Shown: positions 1 to 9,380, counted from the first letter of the stretch. The stretch is 64,000 nucleotides of DNA from Campylobacter concisus (GCF_003049735.1 NZ_PIRM01000004.1:62001-126000); one strand, 5' to 3'. The notes: generated by a model from the letters alone, not told the origin. A program made the numbers and translations.

Positions 1-90
1 GAGCTAAGAGAAATTTCTAAAATAACAAGAGCAAATGCTGCTTTTAGTTTTAACCAAAAGGGGCAAAAAGGCTTTGTCTATGATAGGTAA
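1..90 (+). CDS. C-terminal end of an upstream gene (partial)
   Basis: Frame 1 is open from the window edge to the TAA at 88-90 and encodes the last 29 residues of a protein ending in GQKGFVYDR. The next gene starts at 80, inside these codons, so the two are probably in one operon with the permease, ATPase and NosL-like genes. Too little of the protein is present to name a family. Confidence 0.6.
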   Translation, partial: ELREISKITRANAAFSFNQKGQKGFVYDR

Positions 91-1189
91 AAATTTTATA
101 AACTATGCTGTGGTTCTGCTTTTTAAAGATAGAAAGGATCACCTTTTTAGCTTTTGCCTCTTTGCACTCATTATCTTTGTGCTAAGCTCGGTACTTTTCA
201 TCTCTGGATCGATCCAACATGATCTTATAAATTTAGTAAAAGATAGATCAAGTATCGTAGTGAGTGCATTTCGCGCTGGTAAAAATGACCTCATGCACCC
301 TGGCTATATCTACGATATCTCGAAGATCGATGGTGTAAGTGATGTAAGGGGTGTAGTTGATGGAGAGTACTACTTCGTTCAAAAGCGTGTTTGGTTTCAT
401 CTATATGAAGATGATAGCTTAAAAGAGGATGAGATGATCGTCGGAGAAGGTGTAAAGGCAGCGATGAATGAGCTTTACTACGACGAGAGCTTTAATTTTT
501 TGACTGAAGAGCGCATGATACCAGTAAAGATATTAAAGACCATGCCGGCACAAAGTGGTTTAATCACAAATAGCGCTATATTTTTGCATCCAAATACGCT
601 AAGGGCTATCTTAAATTTAAAAGATGAAGAGTATACAAAGCTCTATGTTGAGGTACCAAATACTGATGAGATCAGTGAAGTAGCTTTAAAGATAGAGAAT
701 TTATATCCAAATTCTTTCGCTCTTAGTATAGAAGATGAGGTGGCTAAGGTTAGGCACCTTTACTATTATAAGGGCGGAATTTTTATGAGCATTTATGTTA
801 GCGTCATGCTTATATTCTTTGTCTTGCTTAAAAACCAAATTTCACTTGCCTATGGTAGCAAAAAACGTGAAATAGCTATTTTAAGAAGCATTGGTTTTTG
901 TATAAAAGATATTATATTTTTAAAATTTATACAAAATTTCATCGTGAGCGTTAGTGCTTTTTTACTCGGTGTTATGCTGGCTTATCTCTTTGTTTTTGTA
1001 TTAAATGCTCCACTTTTAAAAGGGATATTTTTAGGTGATGAGCTTTTAAATTTTACAAATTTCACGCCTATTTTAGAGTTTGACAAGCTCTTTTTGATCT
1101 TTGTTTTTGGTGTGATACCATTTTTGGCGTTTGTACTCATACCTTCATGGAGAGTAGCAAGTAGTGACATAAATGAGGGGCTAAAATGA
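80..1189 (+). CDS. ABC transporter permease, FtsX/MacB type
   Basis: Inner-membrane permease of the MacB/LolC/FtsX class (369 aa). One N-terminal membrane segment (about residues 25-45) is followed by a roughly 200-residue extracytoplasmic domain. Three C-terminal segments follow, around a loop with KKREIAILRSIGF, the usual coupling region of FtsX-domain proteins. I chose ATG 80 because the earlier in-frame ATG at 35 lies deep inside the upstream gene. The stop overlaps the ATPase start (ATGA). Such permeases usually move or extract lipids, lipoproteins or peptides by mechanotransmission rather than simple import. Linkage to a NosL-like protein suggests a metal or envelope-maturation role (inference). 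Confidence 0.85.
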   Translation: MIGKNFINYAVVLLFKDRKDHLFSFCLFALIIFVLSSVLFISGSIQHDLINLVKDRSSIVVSAFRAGKNDLMHPGYIYDISKIDGVSDVRGVVDGEYYFVQKRVWFHLYEDDSLKEDEMIVGEGVKAAMNELYYDESFNFLTEERMIPVKILKTMPAQSGLITNSAIFLHPNTLRAILNLKDEEYTKLYVEVPNTDEISEVALKIENLYPNSFALSIEDEVAKVRHLYYYKGGIFMSIYVSVMLIFFVLLKNQISLAYGSKKREIAILRSIGFCIKDIIFLKFIQNFIVSVSAFLLGVMLAYLFVFVLNAPLLKGIFLGDELLNFTNFTPILEFDKLFLIFVFGVIPFLAFVLIPSWRVASSDINEGLK

Positions 1190-1854
1190 TAAATATAAGA
1201 GGTGTCAGCCTAGTTTATAACCAAAACAAACAAAATGAGTTTTGTGCTTTAAAAAATATAAATTTAGATATTAACGATGGCGAGCTAGTGATACTAAAAG
1301 GCATTAGTGGAAGCGGTAAAAGCACCTTGCTTTCGCTTATCGCCCTACTTCAAAAGCCAACTAGTGGAGAAATTTTGATAGATGGCACTAACATCGCGAA
1401 GCTACCTGATGCCTTTTGCTCTGAGCTTAGACACAAAAGGCTTGGACTTGTCTTTCAAAATTTTAACCTCATCGAGGGACTAAGTGTCTATGAGAATTTA
1501 CTAGCTCCATTTGCTCTAACAAATTTCAAGGCAAATGTGCGAGATGAGATGATAAAAAAGGCTCTAAGTCTCGCAAATATCGCTCATAAAAAAGATGAGA
1601 ACGTATCAAATTTAAGTGGTGGCGAGCGTCAAAGATGTGCGGTAGCTAGGGCTTTATCTATGGATGCTAACATCATCTTGGCTGATGAGCCAACGGCAAA
1701 TTTAGATAGACAAAATGCACGTGCATTTTTAGGCTTGCTAGAGTCTTTTAAAGCTCTAAAAAAGAGTGTTATTGTCGCTACTCACGATAGCATTTTTGAT
1801 GAGTTAAGTATCACAGATAGGGTTGTCAGCTTGCAAAACGGAGAGATAGTATGA
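1186..1854 (+). CDS. ABC transporter ATP-binding protein (LolD/MacB-like)
   Basis: Cytoplasmic ATPase of 222 aa, the normal length for a LolD-type subunit. It has Walker A GISGSGKST (about residues 39-47), a Q-loop in VFQNFNL, signature LSGGERQR, Walker B IILADEPT and a switch histidine in VATHDS. The start overlaps the permease stop and the end overlaps the next start (ATGA both times), so it is the energising subunit for the permease at 80-1189. The substrate is not evident from the sequence. Confidence 0.92.
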   Translation: MINIRGVSLVYNQNKQNEFCALKNINLDINDGELVILKGISGSGKSTLLSLIALLQKPTSGEILIDGTNIAKLPDAFCSELRHKRLGLVFQNFNLIEGLSVYENLLAPFALTNFKANVRDEMIKKALSLANIAHKKDENVSNLSGGERQRCAVARALSMDANIILADEPTANLDRQNARAFLGLLESFKALKKSVIVATHDSIFDELSITDRVVSLQNGEIV

Positions 1855-2804
1855 GTGTCTTTTTATCAAACGCCGTTATTGCCTTTTTGTTAGCGGAGTT
1901 TGTGCTTTTAGTTTTGATGAGCATTTCGCTCTTTTATGTCGTTAGGATCGTGAGGTCGTGGGATTACAATGCACTAACATCGCTTCAATACTCGCTTGAA
2001 AAACAAAACTATCTTGTAAATACTATCTTGCTTTTTTGCGTCTGTATAAAAATCGTATTGTTTATATTTTTTGCACTTTGCCTAAATGAACTCTCTGATA
2101 TTGTGCCTGGTGCTATGTGTTCAGCTGGCGTGATCGGCTCAAATAAATTTGGTGGCATATTGATGCTCACTAAAATTTTACTGATCTTTGGGCTTGGTAT
2201 CTGGCTGGTTATAAACAAACTCGACTTGCAGGCTCTAAATTTCCCTTATCTAAAGAAAAAATATGCCATTTTCATATGCCTTTTTGTCATGATACTACTT
2301 GAGCTTGGCATAGAAATTTCGTTTTTTTACAATATCCCACTAAAAGTGCCGGTCTTTTGCTGTTCTGTCACGTTTCAAGCTCCAAAGCTACCATTTGGCT
2401 ATACAAATTTTGGCTTAGTAAGCGTCTTTTTTGTGCTATTTTTTGTCATTTTGGTGCTAAATTTCTTAAAGCAAAGCATGGCGAGTTTCGTGGCAAATTT
2501 GTTGTTTTTGGTGCTTAGTTACTACGCCATTACCTATTTTTTTGGTCTTTACGTTTATGAACAACCGAACCATAAATGCCCATACTGCATGCTAAAAGGT
2601 GACTATTTCTACGTTGGCTACCTTATCTGGGGCAGTTTATTTCTGGGCGTTTTCTACGGCCTTATGCCATATCTTGTTGAGATCATTACAAAGACAAACT
2701 ACTCACACAAGCTTAAATTTTCATCGATCTGGTTAGGTGTTTGCGTGTTGATATGCTCGCTTTATGTACTCAAATACTATTTGCTAAGAGGATTTTTATT
2801 TTGA
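1851..2804 (+). CDS. polytopic membrane protein with a CPYC motif
   Basis: Inner-membrane protein of 317 aa with about eight hydrophobic segments. Two features suggest redox or metal chemistry: PGAMCSAG after the second segment and CPYCML before the seventh, plus a FCCS pair in a loop. It sits between an ABC ATPase and a NosL-like gene and overlaps both by 4 bases. I do not recognise the exact family. The CxxC motif near the membrane face and the NosL neighbour fit copper delivery or disulfide handling, but that is inference. Confidence 0.8.
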   Translation: MSVFLSNAVIAFLLAEFVLLVLMSISLFYVVRIVRSWDYNALTSLQYSLEKQNYLVNTILLFCVCIKIVLFIFFALCLNELSDIVPGAMCSAGVIGSNKFGGILMLTKILLIFGLGIWLVINKLDLQALNFPYLKKKYAIFICLFVMILLELGIEISFFYNIPLKVPVFCCSVTFQAPKLPFGYTNFGLVSVFFVLFFVILVLNFLKQSMASFVANLLFLVLSYYAITYFFGLYVYEQPNHKCPYCMLKGDYFYVGYLIWGSLFLGVFYGLMPYLVEIITKTNYSHKLKFSSIWLGVCVLICSLYVLKYYLLRGFLF

Positions 2805-3310
2805 TAAAGCAAATTTTTTCTTTGTGTTTGTTAGCTCTAGTTCTAGCTGTACTTGCCTATAATGCCGACATAAGTGATGATAAAATTTTAGTTTTAAATA
2901 ATGGCAAATCAGAGCCGATCGAGCAACTTACGCCAAATAAATTTATATGTTATGAGAGCAAGACACTGATCGCTGATAACAACGACACAGCCCAAGCCAT
3001 CATGCCAAACGGCGACATCTACTTTTTTAACGACATCACAAATTCTTTCATCTGGTATATGGCGCAAAAGAGCAAAGATAAGATCAAGTTATATGTCTAT
3101 TCAAGAGATACGAATCGCTACATTCTAGCGCAAGATGCCTGGTACTCAAGGGTCGATATCACGCCGATGGGATACGGCATAGGGGCGTACGAGTTTCACA
3201 CCTACGGCATAAATGACAACTACTTTAAAGAGGTTTTGCTATACGCAGCACGTGGCGAAACGCTACTAAATCCATATATAAACATCTTGCTTTCAGAAAA
3301 TAAGATATAA
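2801..3310 (+). CDS. NosL-like accessory protein
   Basis: 169 aa from a TTG whose last two bases belong to the upstream TGA stop (TTGA). The earlier ATG at 2741 lies inside the upstream gene and is unlikely. An N-terminal hydrophobic stretch looks like a signal peptide or anchor. The body has the NosL-family pattern: AQAIMPNGDIYFF, LYVYSRDTNRYI, DAWYSRVDITPMGYG and RGETLLNPYI. NosL binds copper(I) and supports nitrous oxide reductase assembly. Here the usual C-x-x-C-x-M site is degenerate (CYESKT), so metal binding may be altered. Confidence 0.72.
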   Translation: MIKQIFSLCLLALVLAVLAYNADISDDKILVLNNGKSEPIEQLTPNKFICYESKTLIADNNDTAQAIMPNGDIYFFNDITNSFIWYMAQKSKDKIKLYVYSRDTNRYILAQDAWYSRVDITPMGYGIGAYEFHTYGINDNYFKEVLLYAARGETLLNPYINILLSENKI

Positions 3311-3359
3311 ATTTATGTAGCTCTAAATTTGCTAGAACCCTGTTGGATTATTTTTAGTA

Positions 3360-4631
3360 TTAAAGGCCTTTTTCGTTTAACTTTTTATAAACGTCACACC
3401 CTGGTTGAAGCCCTAATTCGCAAGCTTTATAAAAATATTCTTTTGCTATGTGGTAGTCTTGTTTTGCGCCTTTGCCTTTTAGATAAAAAGCTCCTAAATT
3501 AAAACAACCGCGATTGTATCCATTATCGCAAGCTTTTTCATATAATTCTAGGGATTTACTGTAGTCTTGCTCTACACCTTGACCGTTTTCATATAAAATT
3601 CCTAAATTAGAGCAACTATCATTAACTCCATCGTCACAAGCTTGTTTGTATAGATCAGCCGCTCTATAATAGTCTTGTTTCACACCTTGGCCATTATTGT
3701 ATGAAATTCCTAAGTTGTAACAACTCATACCGTATCTGTCATTGCAAGCTTTTTGCCATAATTGAGCTGCCTTATAATAGTCTTGCTCTACACCCAGACC
3801 ATTTACATATAAAACTCCCAAATTGTGGTAGGCTTGGGCGATATTGCCATCGCAAGCTTTTTCGTATAGTTTGATAGCTTTGGTATAGTCCTGCTCTACC
3901 CCTTGTCCTCTTTCATAAAAATTACCTAGATTATAGCAGCCATTAGCATATCCGCCATCACAAGCTTGTTTATATAGATTGGCCGCTTTATAGTAGTCCT
4001 GCTTTAGATATTTGCCTTCTTCGTATAAATTTCCTAAATTAAAACAACCTATAGCATTTTTACCGTCACAAGATTTATTGTATAGCTCTATGGCTTTGTT
4101 ATAGTTTTGTTCTACACCTTGGTTTTTTATATATAAAACACCTAGATTAGAACAGCTTAGTGCATGTCCATTATTGCAAGCTTCTTCGTATAATCTAGCC
4201 GCCTTATTGTAGTCTTGCTCTACACCTTGACCATCCTCATATAAAAGCCCTAAATTATAACAACCAATACTATATTTGGCATCACAAACTTTTTGCCACA
4301 ATTGAGCAGTTTTATAGTAGTCTTGTGTAGTGCCTTGACCGTTATAGTATAAAAATCCTAAGTTATAACAAGCTTGAATAATTTCACCATTACAAGCCTT
4401 TTCGTATAATTTAGCTGCTTTATTGTAGTCTTGTTTTACACCCTGGCCATTTATATACAAAAGTCCTAAATTATAGCAATTGCCATTATTTCCATCATTG
4501 CAAGTTTTAGTAAATATCTCGACTGCTTTGTTGTAGTCACCTTTGCTGTAAGCCTCAAGTCCAAGTTCTACTAGATCCTTGGAGAATCCAATAGTTAGTA
4601 AGATTGTGTATAAAAGAACAGCCTTTTTCAT
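3360..4631 (-). CDS. secreted Sel1-repeat (Hcp-like) cysteine-rich protein
   Basis: 423 aa with an N-terminal signal peptide (MKKAVLLYTILLTIGFSK). About ten 36-residue Sel1/TPR-like repeats follow, each with DYxKAxxLYxKAC, then a second cysteine eight residues on and NLGxLYxxGQGVxQ. The paired cysteines form within-repeat disulfides in Helicobacter cysteine-rich proteins. Repeat 7 has Tyr268 in place of the second cysteine. These proteins are periplasmic or secreted adaptor-like proteins, some interacting with hosts. It is a single gene, convergent with the NosL operon, with a GGAG-type ribosome site before its ATG. Confidence 0.9.
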   Translation of the reverse strand: MKKAVLLYTILLTIGFSKDLVELGLEAYSKGDYNKAVEIFTKTCNDGNNGNCYNLGLLYINGQGVKQDYNKAAKLYEKACNGEIIQACYNLGFLYYNGQGTTQDYYKTAQLWQKVCDAKYSIGCYNLGLLYEDGQGVEQDYNKAARLYEEACNNGHALSCSNLGVLYIKNQGVEQNYNKAIELYNKSCDGKNAIGCFNLGNLYEEGKYLKQDYYKAANLYKQACDGGYANGCYNLGNFYERGQGVEQDYTKAIKLYEKACDGNIAQAYHNLGVLYVNGLGVEQDYYKAAQLWQKACNDRYGMSCYNLGISYNNGQGVKQDYYRAADLYKQACDDGVNDSCSNLGILYENGQGVEQDYSKSLELYEKACDNGYNRGCFNLGAFYLKGKGAKQDYHIAKEYFYKACELGLQPGCDVYKKLNEKGL

Positions 4632-4704
4632 TTTTTCTCCATTTTTGTAAATTTGTAGTTATTGTGGTTTGGCTTGCCTCTTTGTTAGAGAAACAAGCCT
4701 GATG

Positions 4705-5478
4705 TTAGTATCTAACGTTATTAACTTTTAAAAAGTCTCTTAGGTCTTCGTATTCGCTATTTTCGAAGTAGCGCCATTTGCCAGGCTTTAGCATATCAAG
4801 GCTAACACGTCCAAAGCTAACCCTTTTTAGATCCATCACTTCAAGGTCAAAGTAGCCAAAGAAGCGGCGAAGCTCCCTATTTTGCCCCTCGTTAATGATA
4901 ACCTTTAGTTTTGTATAGCCGCCGCTTGAGCCAAAGACTTTATAGGCTAGAAATGGCTTAAATTCCATTGATTTTATAGTGGTTTTTGCGTGAGCGCCTT
5001 TGGTGGCGTCCTTGGCGAAAAAGCCATTTGTCATCGCCTCTATCACCTCTTTTGTCACCTCACCTTTTACTTTTAGGTAGTATTCGCGCTCTAAGTCGCT
5101 ATTCATGAGTGCTGTGGCGATCGCTGGAGCGTCAGTTAGTAAAAGTAGCCCCTCGCTTGCGTAGTCTAAGCGCCCCACGCTAACAAATTTAGCAAATTTC
5201 TTATCTAACGTGTCATATATCGTCTTTCGTCCGCGGTCATCTTTCTTGCTAACTAGCTCGCCCTTTTGTTTGTGATAAACGATAACGGTAAATTCTTTTT
5301 TTAGCTTTATCAAACGCCCATTTATGCGCACTTTATCATCTTCATCCACGCTTGTAGCAAGGTCGCTAACCACGCGTCCTGCTATGCTAACCTTGCCAGC
5401 TTTTATCAGCTCATCTGCCTCACGGCGTGAGTAGTTTGTGTTATGTGAGATAAATTTATTTAGTCTTGTTTTTTCCAT
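4705..5478 (-). CDS. rluB: 23S rRNA pseudouridine synthase, RluB/RsuA family
   Basis: 257 aa. An S4 RNA-binding domain (residues 1-60) precedes a pseudouridine synthase domain with GRLDYASEG at 102-110, where Asp105 is the catalytic aspartate, and the RELRRFF motif near 205. RsuA/RluB-family enzymes isomerise a single rRNA uridine, in RluB's case U2605 of 23S rRNA. It is the last gene of the minus operon rsmA-rnj-kdsD-rluB, starting one base after the kdsD stop. RluB rather than RluE/RluF or RsuA is the best guess from length and gene order. Confidence 0.88.
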   Translation of the reverse strand: MEKTRLNKFISHNTNYSRREADELIKAGKVSIAGRVVSDLATSVDEDDKVRINGRLIKLKKEFTVIVYHKQKGELVSKKDDRGRKTIYDTLDKKFAKFVSVGRLDYASEGLLLLTDAPAIATALMNSDLEREYYLKVKGEVTKEVIEAMTNGFFAKDATKGAHAKTTIKSMEFKPFLAYKVFGSSGGYTKLKVIINEGQNRELRRFFGYFDLEVMDLKRVSFGRVSLDMLKPGKWRYFENSEYEDLRDFLKVNNVRY

Positions 5479-5479
5479 T

Positions 5480-6433
5480 TTATAGTCCTAAATTTGCAAG
5501 GTCATGGATGTGTAAAACACCCACAGGCACGCCATTTTCTACGACAGCTAGAAGCTGAATTTTATACTTTTCTATTAAAGCTAACGCATCCACGGCTAAC
5601 ATCTCTTTGTCGTTTATCTCTTTTGGATGCAAGGTTGCAAATTTCATCGCTGGCTCTTCTAGGTCAAAGTCCTCTCTCATAAGCGCGCGCCTAAGATCGC
5701 CGTCACTTAAAAGAGCGTCTAGCACGCCATCTTTACCGACTATTAAAACCGTGCCAAGCTTGCCATGTGTCATCGTATCGATCGCGCTTTTTAGGCTTGC
5801 ATCCCAGTGGACTATCGGTAAATTTTCGCTTCGCATCACATCTTTGACCTTTAAAAATAGCCTCTTGCCAAGGCTGCCACCTGGATGAAAATTTGCAAAG
5901 TCCTCTTTTTTAAAGCCGCGCTTTTGCATCAAACAAACAGCTAACGCATCGCCAAGAGCTAACGTTAGCGTGGTTGATGCTGTTGGGGCGGCATTTAGCG
6001 GGCACGCCTCTTTCTCTACATTTATATCTATAAAAGCGTCGCTAAATTTACCAAGTGAGCTTGTCTTGCTCCTTGCCATGGCGATTATTTTCACGCCAAA
6101 GCGCTTTACGTGAGGCAAAATTTTGACAAGCTCATCGCTCTCGCCACTAAAACTAATGGCTAACAAGATGTCGTCTTTTTCTATCATGCCAAGGTCGCCA
6201 TGCATGGCCTCTGTCGGATGCAAGAAAAAGCTTGGCGTACCAGTACTTGCAAGCGTGGCAGCGATCTTTGCGCCCACGTGACCGCTCTTACCCACGCCTG
6301 TTACTATGACTTTGCCTTTTGCGTTATATATCAAATTTACAGCATCTTCTATCTCTACGCTTTTAGCGTGTCTTAATAGCTCGTTTGCTTCTATCTCTAA
6401 GACTTCAGCGGCGATTTGGTTGGCTTTTTGCAT
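5480..6433 (-). CDS. kdsD: D-arabinose 5-phosphate isomerase (KdsD/KpsF)
   Basis: 317 aa, full family length. A SIS sugar-isomerase domain (about 35-170; GVGKSGHVGAKIAATLAS and HPTEAMHGDLGM with the family histidine) is followed by two CBS domains (about 200-317). It converts ribulose 5-phosphate to arabinose 5-phosphate, the first step to Kdo for lipooligosaccharide. In this genus the single copy is often named kpsF whether or not a capsule is made. It lies between RNase J and rluB with gaps of 9 and 1 bases. Confidence 0.93.
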   Translation of the reverse strand: MQKANQIAAEVLEIEANELLRHAKSVEIEDAVNLIYNAKGKVIVTGVGKSGHVGAKIAATLASTGTPSFFLHPTEAMHGDLGMIEKDDILLAISFSGESDELVKILPHVKRFGVKIIAMARSKTSSLGKFSDAFIDINVEKEACPLNAAPTASTTLTLALGDALAVCLMQKRGFKKEDFANFHPGGSLGKRLFLKVKDVMRSENLPIVHWDASLKSAIDTMTHGKLGTVLIVGKDGVLDALLSDGDLRRALMREDFDLEEPAMKFATLHPKEINDKEMLAVDALALIEKYKIQLLAVVENGVPVGVLHIHDLANLGL

Positions 6434-6442
6434 AAATTTTCC

Positions 6443-8572
6443 TTACATTAGATAGATGATCGGCACGATAGTTGGGTACTTTTTGACCTTTCTAAAGATG
6501 TGCTTTCTGATCACTTGGCGCACTTGTGACTCGAGTAGTCTGCTATCTTTCAAAAGCTCCTCTTTGACGTTACTTAGATACTGCTCTAGCACGCCCTCCA
6601 TCTCTTTTCTAAACTCGGCGTCTTGCTTGTCGCCCACAAGTCCGTAGCTGATGACGCGAGGCTTGTTGATGAGTTTTGCGCCGTGACGTGAAATTTGAGC
6701 GATTATCATGACGACGCCTGCTTCAGCGAGGTTTTGTCTGTCGATGACGACGTCGTCTGCGATTTGTTTATTTATTTGATTGTCTATGAAGACTTTGCCA
6801 GTTTTTACCGTTTTTACACGTTTTAGGTACTTTTGACAAACCTCCATCTGATCGCCGTCGCTCATTAGATAGACATTTCTCTCGTCCACACCACAGCTAA
6901 TTGCCGTCTCTTTGTGCTTTGCGATGTGGTTGTACTCGCCATGCACTGGCAAGAAAAATTTTGGTTTTATGAGGCGAAGCATAAGCTTTTGCTCTTCTTG
7001 CGCTGCGTGACCGCTGACGTGGATCTCGCTAAAGTCTTGGTAAGCGACGCTCGCGCCTGATTTTAGTAAGAAATTTAGCACCGTTGAGACGCTGTTTTCG
7101 TTACCTGGGATCGCTTTTGAGCTGATTATGATCTGATCGGTCGGCTTTATCTTTATATATTTGTGTTCATCTGTCGCCATGCGGTAAAGCGCACTCATAG
7201 TCTCGCCCTGAGAGCCAGTAGTGACGATAAGCACTTCGTTATCTTTAAATTTGCCGACTTCGTTAGCGTCGATAAAAATTTTCTTATCAAGCTTGATATA
7301 GCCAAGCTCCATTGCAGTATATAGATTTCTCTCCATTGATCTACCGATGACACAGACTTTGCGGTTGTATTTTAGACCCCACTCGATTGCTTGATAGACG
7401 CGGTGGATGTTTGAACTAAATGTGCTCATAATGACGCGGCCCTTGGCCTTTGAGAATATCGCATCAAAGGTCTTGCCAACACTGCTTTCGCTTTTGGTAA
7501 ATCCTTCACGGTAGCTGTTCGTGCTATCGCTCATTAGACATAATACGCCTCTTTCGCCGTAGTATGCAAGTCTACCAAGGTCAGTTGGATAGCCGTCGAT
7601 CGGCGTATGGTCGATCTTAAAGTCGCCCGTGTGAATGATAGTGCCCGCCTTTGTCGTGATGGTTAGCGCGCTTGCGTCGATGATAGAGTGGGTGATATGT
7701 ATCCACTCGACCTCAAAATCTCCTATCAGATACGGCTTGCGCTTTTCGACCGAGCGGAAAAGTGAGCGCTCCTGCTTTAAGCCGTGCTCTTCAAATTTAT
7801 TGTTTATCATACCAAGTGGCAAAGGCGTGGCGTAAATCGGAAATTTAAACTCTTTGTAAAAATATGGTACTGCACCGATGTGATCCTCATGTGCGTGAGT
7901 AATGATGACACCTTTTATCTTATCTTTTATCTTGCGTACGTAGTCAAAGTCCGGGATGAGGATATCCACGCCGTGCATACTCTCGCTAGGAAAGCTCATA
8001 CCGATATCAACGATGATAGCGCTGGTTTCAGTTTCAAAGACGGTCATGTTGCCGCCGATCTCACCAAGACCGCCAAGTGGAGTTATGCGAATTTTATGCT
8101 CGCTTGAGTTTAGATACTTCATCGGCTCCAGACGAAGCTCGTGAACAGCCTTATTTGCCACCATTGCACTTGCGATATCTTGCTGCCATTGCTCATTACC
8201 ATTTAGTTTTGCAGGTAAATTTTTCTTTGGCTTTTTAGTCTTTTTTGGCTTTTCTTTTTGTTCTTGTGTTTTGGTTTTTGTTTCTTGTGATTCTTGTTTT
8301 TGCTCTTTTGGCTTATTGTTTTCGCCATTTTTGTTTTGATTTTTGTTATTTCTTGGCTTTTTTGGGCGAGAATTTTGGCTCTTTGGCTCGGCGTGCGTTT
8401 CAGTTTCAGCCTGCTCTGCTGCAAAGAAGTTATCTATCACGCTTTTGCTTGCTAGTGAGGTTTGCTCGGTAGTTTCGCCCTCTTGTTTTGGTTTGTTTTT
8501 TGGTCTAAATCTTCGTCTTTTGTTGTTTTTGCTTTGATTAGTTACAACTTTCTCTTCGTTTTTGTCGTTCAT
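6443..8572 (-). CDS. rnj: ribonuclease J
   Basis: 709 aa. A 140-residue basic, low-complexity N-terminal extension rich in Lys, Asn, Gln and Glu precedes the metallo-beta-lactamase/beta-CASP core. The zinc motif THAHEDHIGAVP, HTGDFKID and beta-CASP SGHAAQEEQ/PVHGEYNH motifs are all visible. RNase J is a 5'-3' exo- and endonuclease that matures and degrades RNA. The long N-terminal extension resembles that of H. pylori RNase J. The start overlaps the end of rsmA by 35 bases, indicating coupled translation. Confidence 0.95.
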   Translation of the reverse strand: MNDKNEEKVVTNQSKNNKRRRFRPKNKPKQEGETTEQTSLASKSVIDNFFAAEQAETETHAEPKSQNSRPKKPRNNKNQNKNGENNKPKEQKQESQETKTKTQEQKEKPKKTKKPKKNLPAKLNGNEQWQQDIASAMVANKAVHELRLEPMKYLNSSEHKIRITPLGGLGEIGGNMTVFETETSAIIVDIGMSFPSESMHGVDILIPDFDYVRKIKDKIKGVIITHAHEDHIGAVPYFYKEFKFPIYATPLPLGMINNKFEEHGLKQERSLFRSVEKRKPYLIGDFEVEWIHITHSIIDASALTITTKAGTIIHTGDFKIDHTPIDGYPTDLGRLAYYGERGVLCLMSDSTNSYREGFTKSESSVGKTFDAIFSKAKGRVIMSTFSSNIHRVYQAIEWGLKYNRKVCVIGRSMERNLYTAMELGYIKLDKKIFIDANEVGKFKDNEVLIVTTGSQGETMSALYRMATDEHKYIKIKPTDQIIISSKAIPGNENSVSTVLNFLLKSGASVAYQDFSEIHVSGHAAQEEQKLMLRLIKPKFFLPVHGEYNHIAKHKETAISCGVDERNVYLMSDGDQMEVCQKYLKRVKTVKTGKVFIDNQINKQIADDVVIDRQNLAEAGVVMIIAQISRHGAKLINKPRVISYGLVGDKQDAEFRKEMEGVLEQYLSNVKEELLKDSRLLESQVRQVIRKHIFRKVKKYPTIVPIIYLM

Positions 8573-9380
8573 TATCTTCCTTTAATCTTTCAAATACTTT
8601 TAGATAAGAATCGACATCTAGCTCGTGTGGACGTAAATTTTGGTTTAAAGCTAGGCTTTCAAAAATTTCTTCTAACGCATTTTTGTCAAAATTTGTGGAT
8701 AAATTTTTCAAAAGCGTCTTTCTTGGCGAAGCAAATGCAGCTCTTAAAAATGCTTTAAAAGCCTCGTATTGTCTTGCATCTTTGAAAATCCCGTCTTTGC
8801 CAAAAATCTTTTTTGTTTTTTGTAGTTTGATGACTGAAGATGTGACCTTTGGGGGTGGATTAAAAAGCTTTGCATCCACGTCAAACAAGAGCTCACACCT
8901 GCCTTGGAGTGAAGCGAGGATCGATAAAGAGCTAAATTCTTTATCCTTGCTCTTTGCACTAAATTTAAGAGCAACCTCTTTTTGTATCATCACGATAAGC
9001 CCAAGGCATTTTTCGTCATCTACTGCATTTAGTATCATCTTCGTCGCAACGTAATAGGGCAAATTTGCGACCAAAAAGTAGTTTTCGCTACTTAGTCCGC
9101 CCTCTTGTTGCCACTGCTCTAATGCATCTTTACAAAAAAGTTTTAATTGTCCATTTTGGATCTCATTTGCAAATTTGGCCTTTAAAATTTGAAACAGCTC
9201 ACAATCTATCTCGAAACAGGTCGTTTTGTAAATTTGCAAAAGTCTAAATGTCAAATCACCTAAGCCAGGCCCAATCTCAACGACGTTTGCTACGTCATTG
9301 GGTATCGCTTGGATGATCTTATCTAGTGTCGCTTTGTCCTGTAAAAAATTCTGTCCAAAGTGCTTTTTTGCCTTTATCAT
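8538..9380 (-). CDS. rsmA: 16S rRNA dimethyladenosine transferase RsmA (KsgA)
   Basis: 280 aa from the ATG at 9380, which gives MIKAKKHFGQNFL, the usual KsgA opening. An in-frame TTG at 9398 is possible but less likely. It shows the SAM motif VEIGPGLGDLT and the catalytic NLPYYVAT. It dimethylates two adjacent adenines near the 3' end of 16S rRNA late in 30S assembly. It is the first gene of the minus operon, divergent from the helicase gene, and overlaps RNase J by 35 bases. Confidence 0.94.
   Translation of the reverse strand: MIKAKKHFGQNFLQDKATLDKIIQAIPNDVANVVEIGPGLGDLTFRLLQIYKTTCFEIDCELFQILKAKFANEIQNGQLKLFCKDALEQWQQEGGLSSENYFLVANLPYYVATKMILNAVDDEKCLGLIVMIQKEVALKFSAKSKDKEFSSLSILASLQGRCELLFDVDAKLFNPPPKVTSSVIKLQKTKKIFGKDGIFKDARQYEAFKAFLRAAFASPRKTLLKNLSTNFDKNALEEIFESLALNQNLRPHELDVDSYLKVFERLKEDNERQKRRESCN

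Noticed and set aside
3360..4631. Direct DNA repeats as a CRISPR or tandem array
   Set aside because: The roughly 108-base periodicity is the coding of 36-residue Sel1 repeats, with an intact reading frame.
8245..8758. Plus-strand hydrophobic frames opposite RNase J and rsmA
   Set aside because: They are antisense shadows of the lysine-rich RNase J extension; no start signals or family match.
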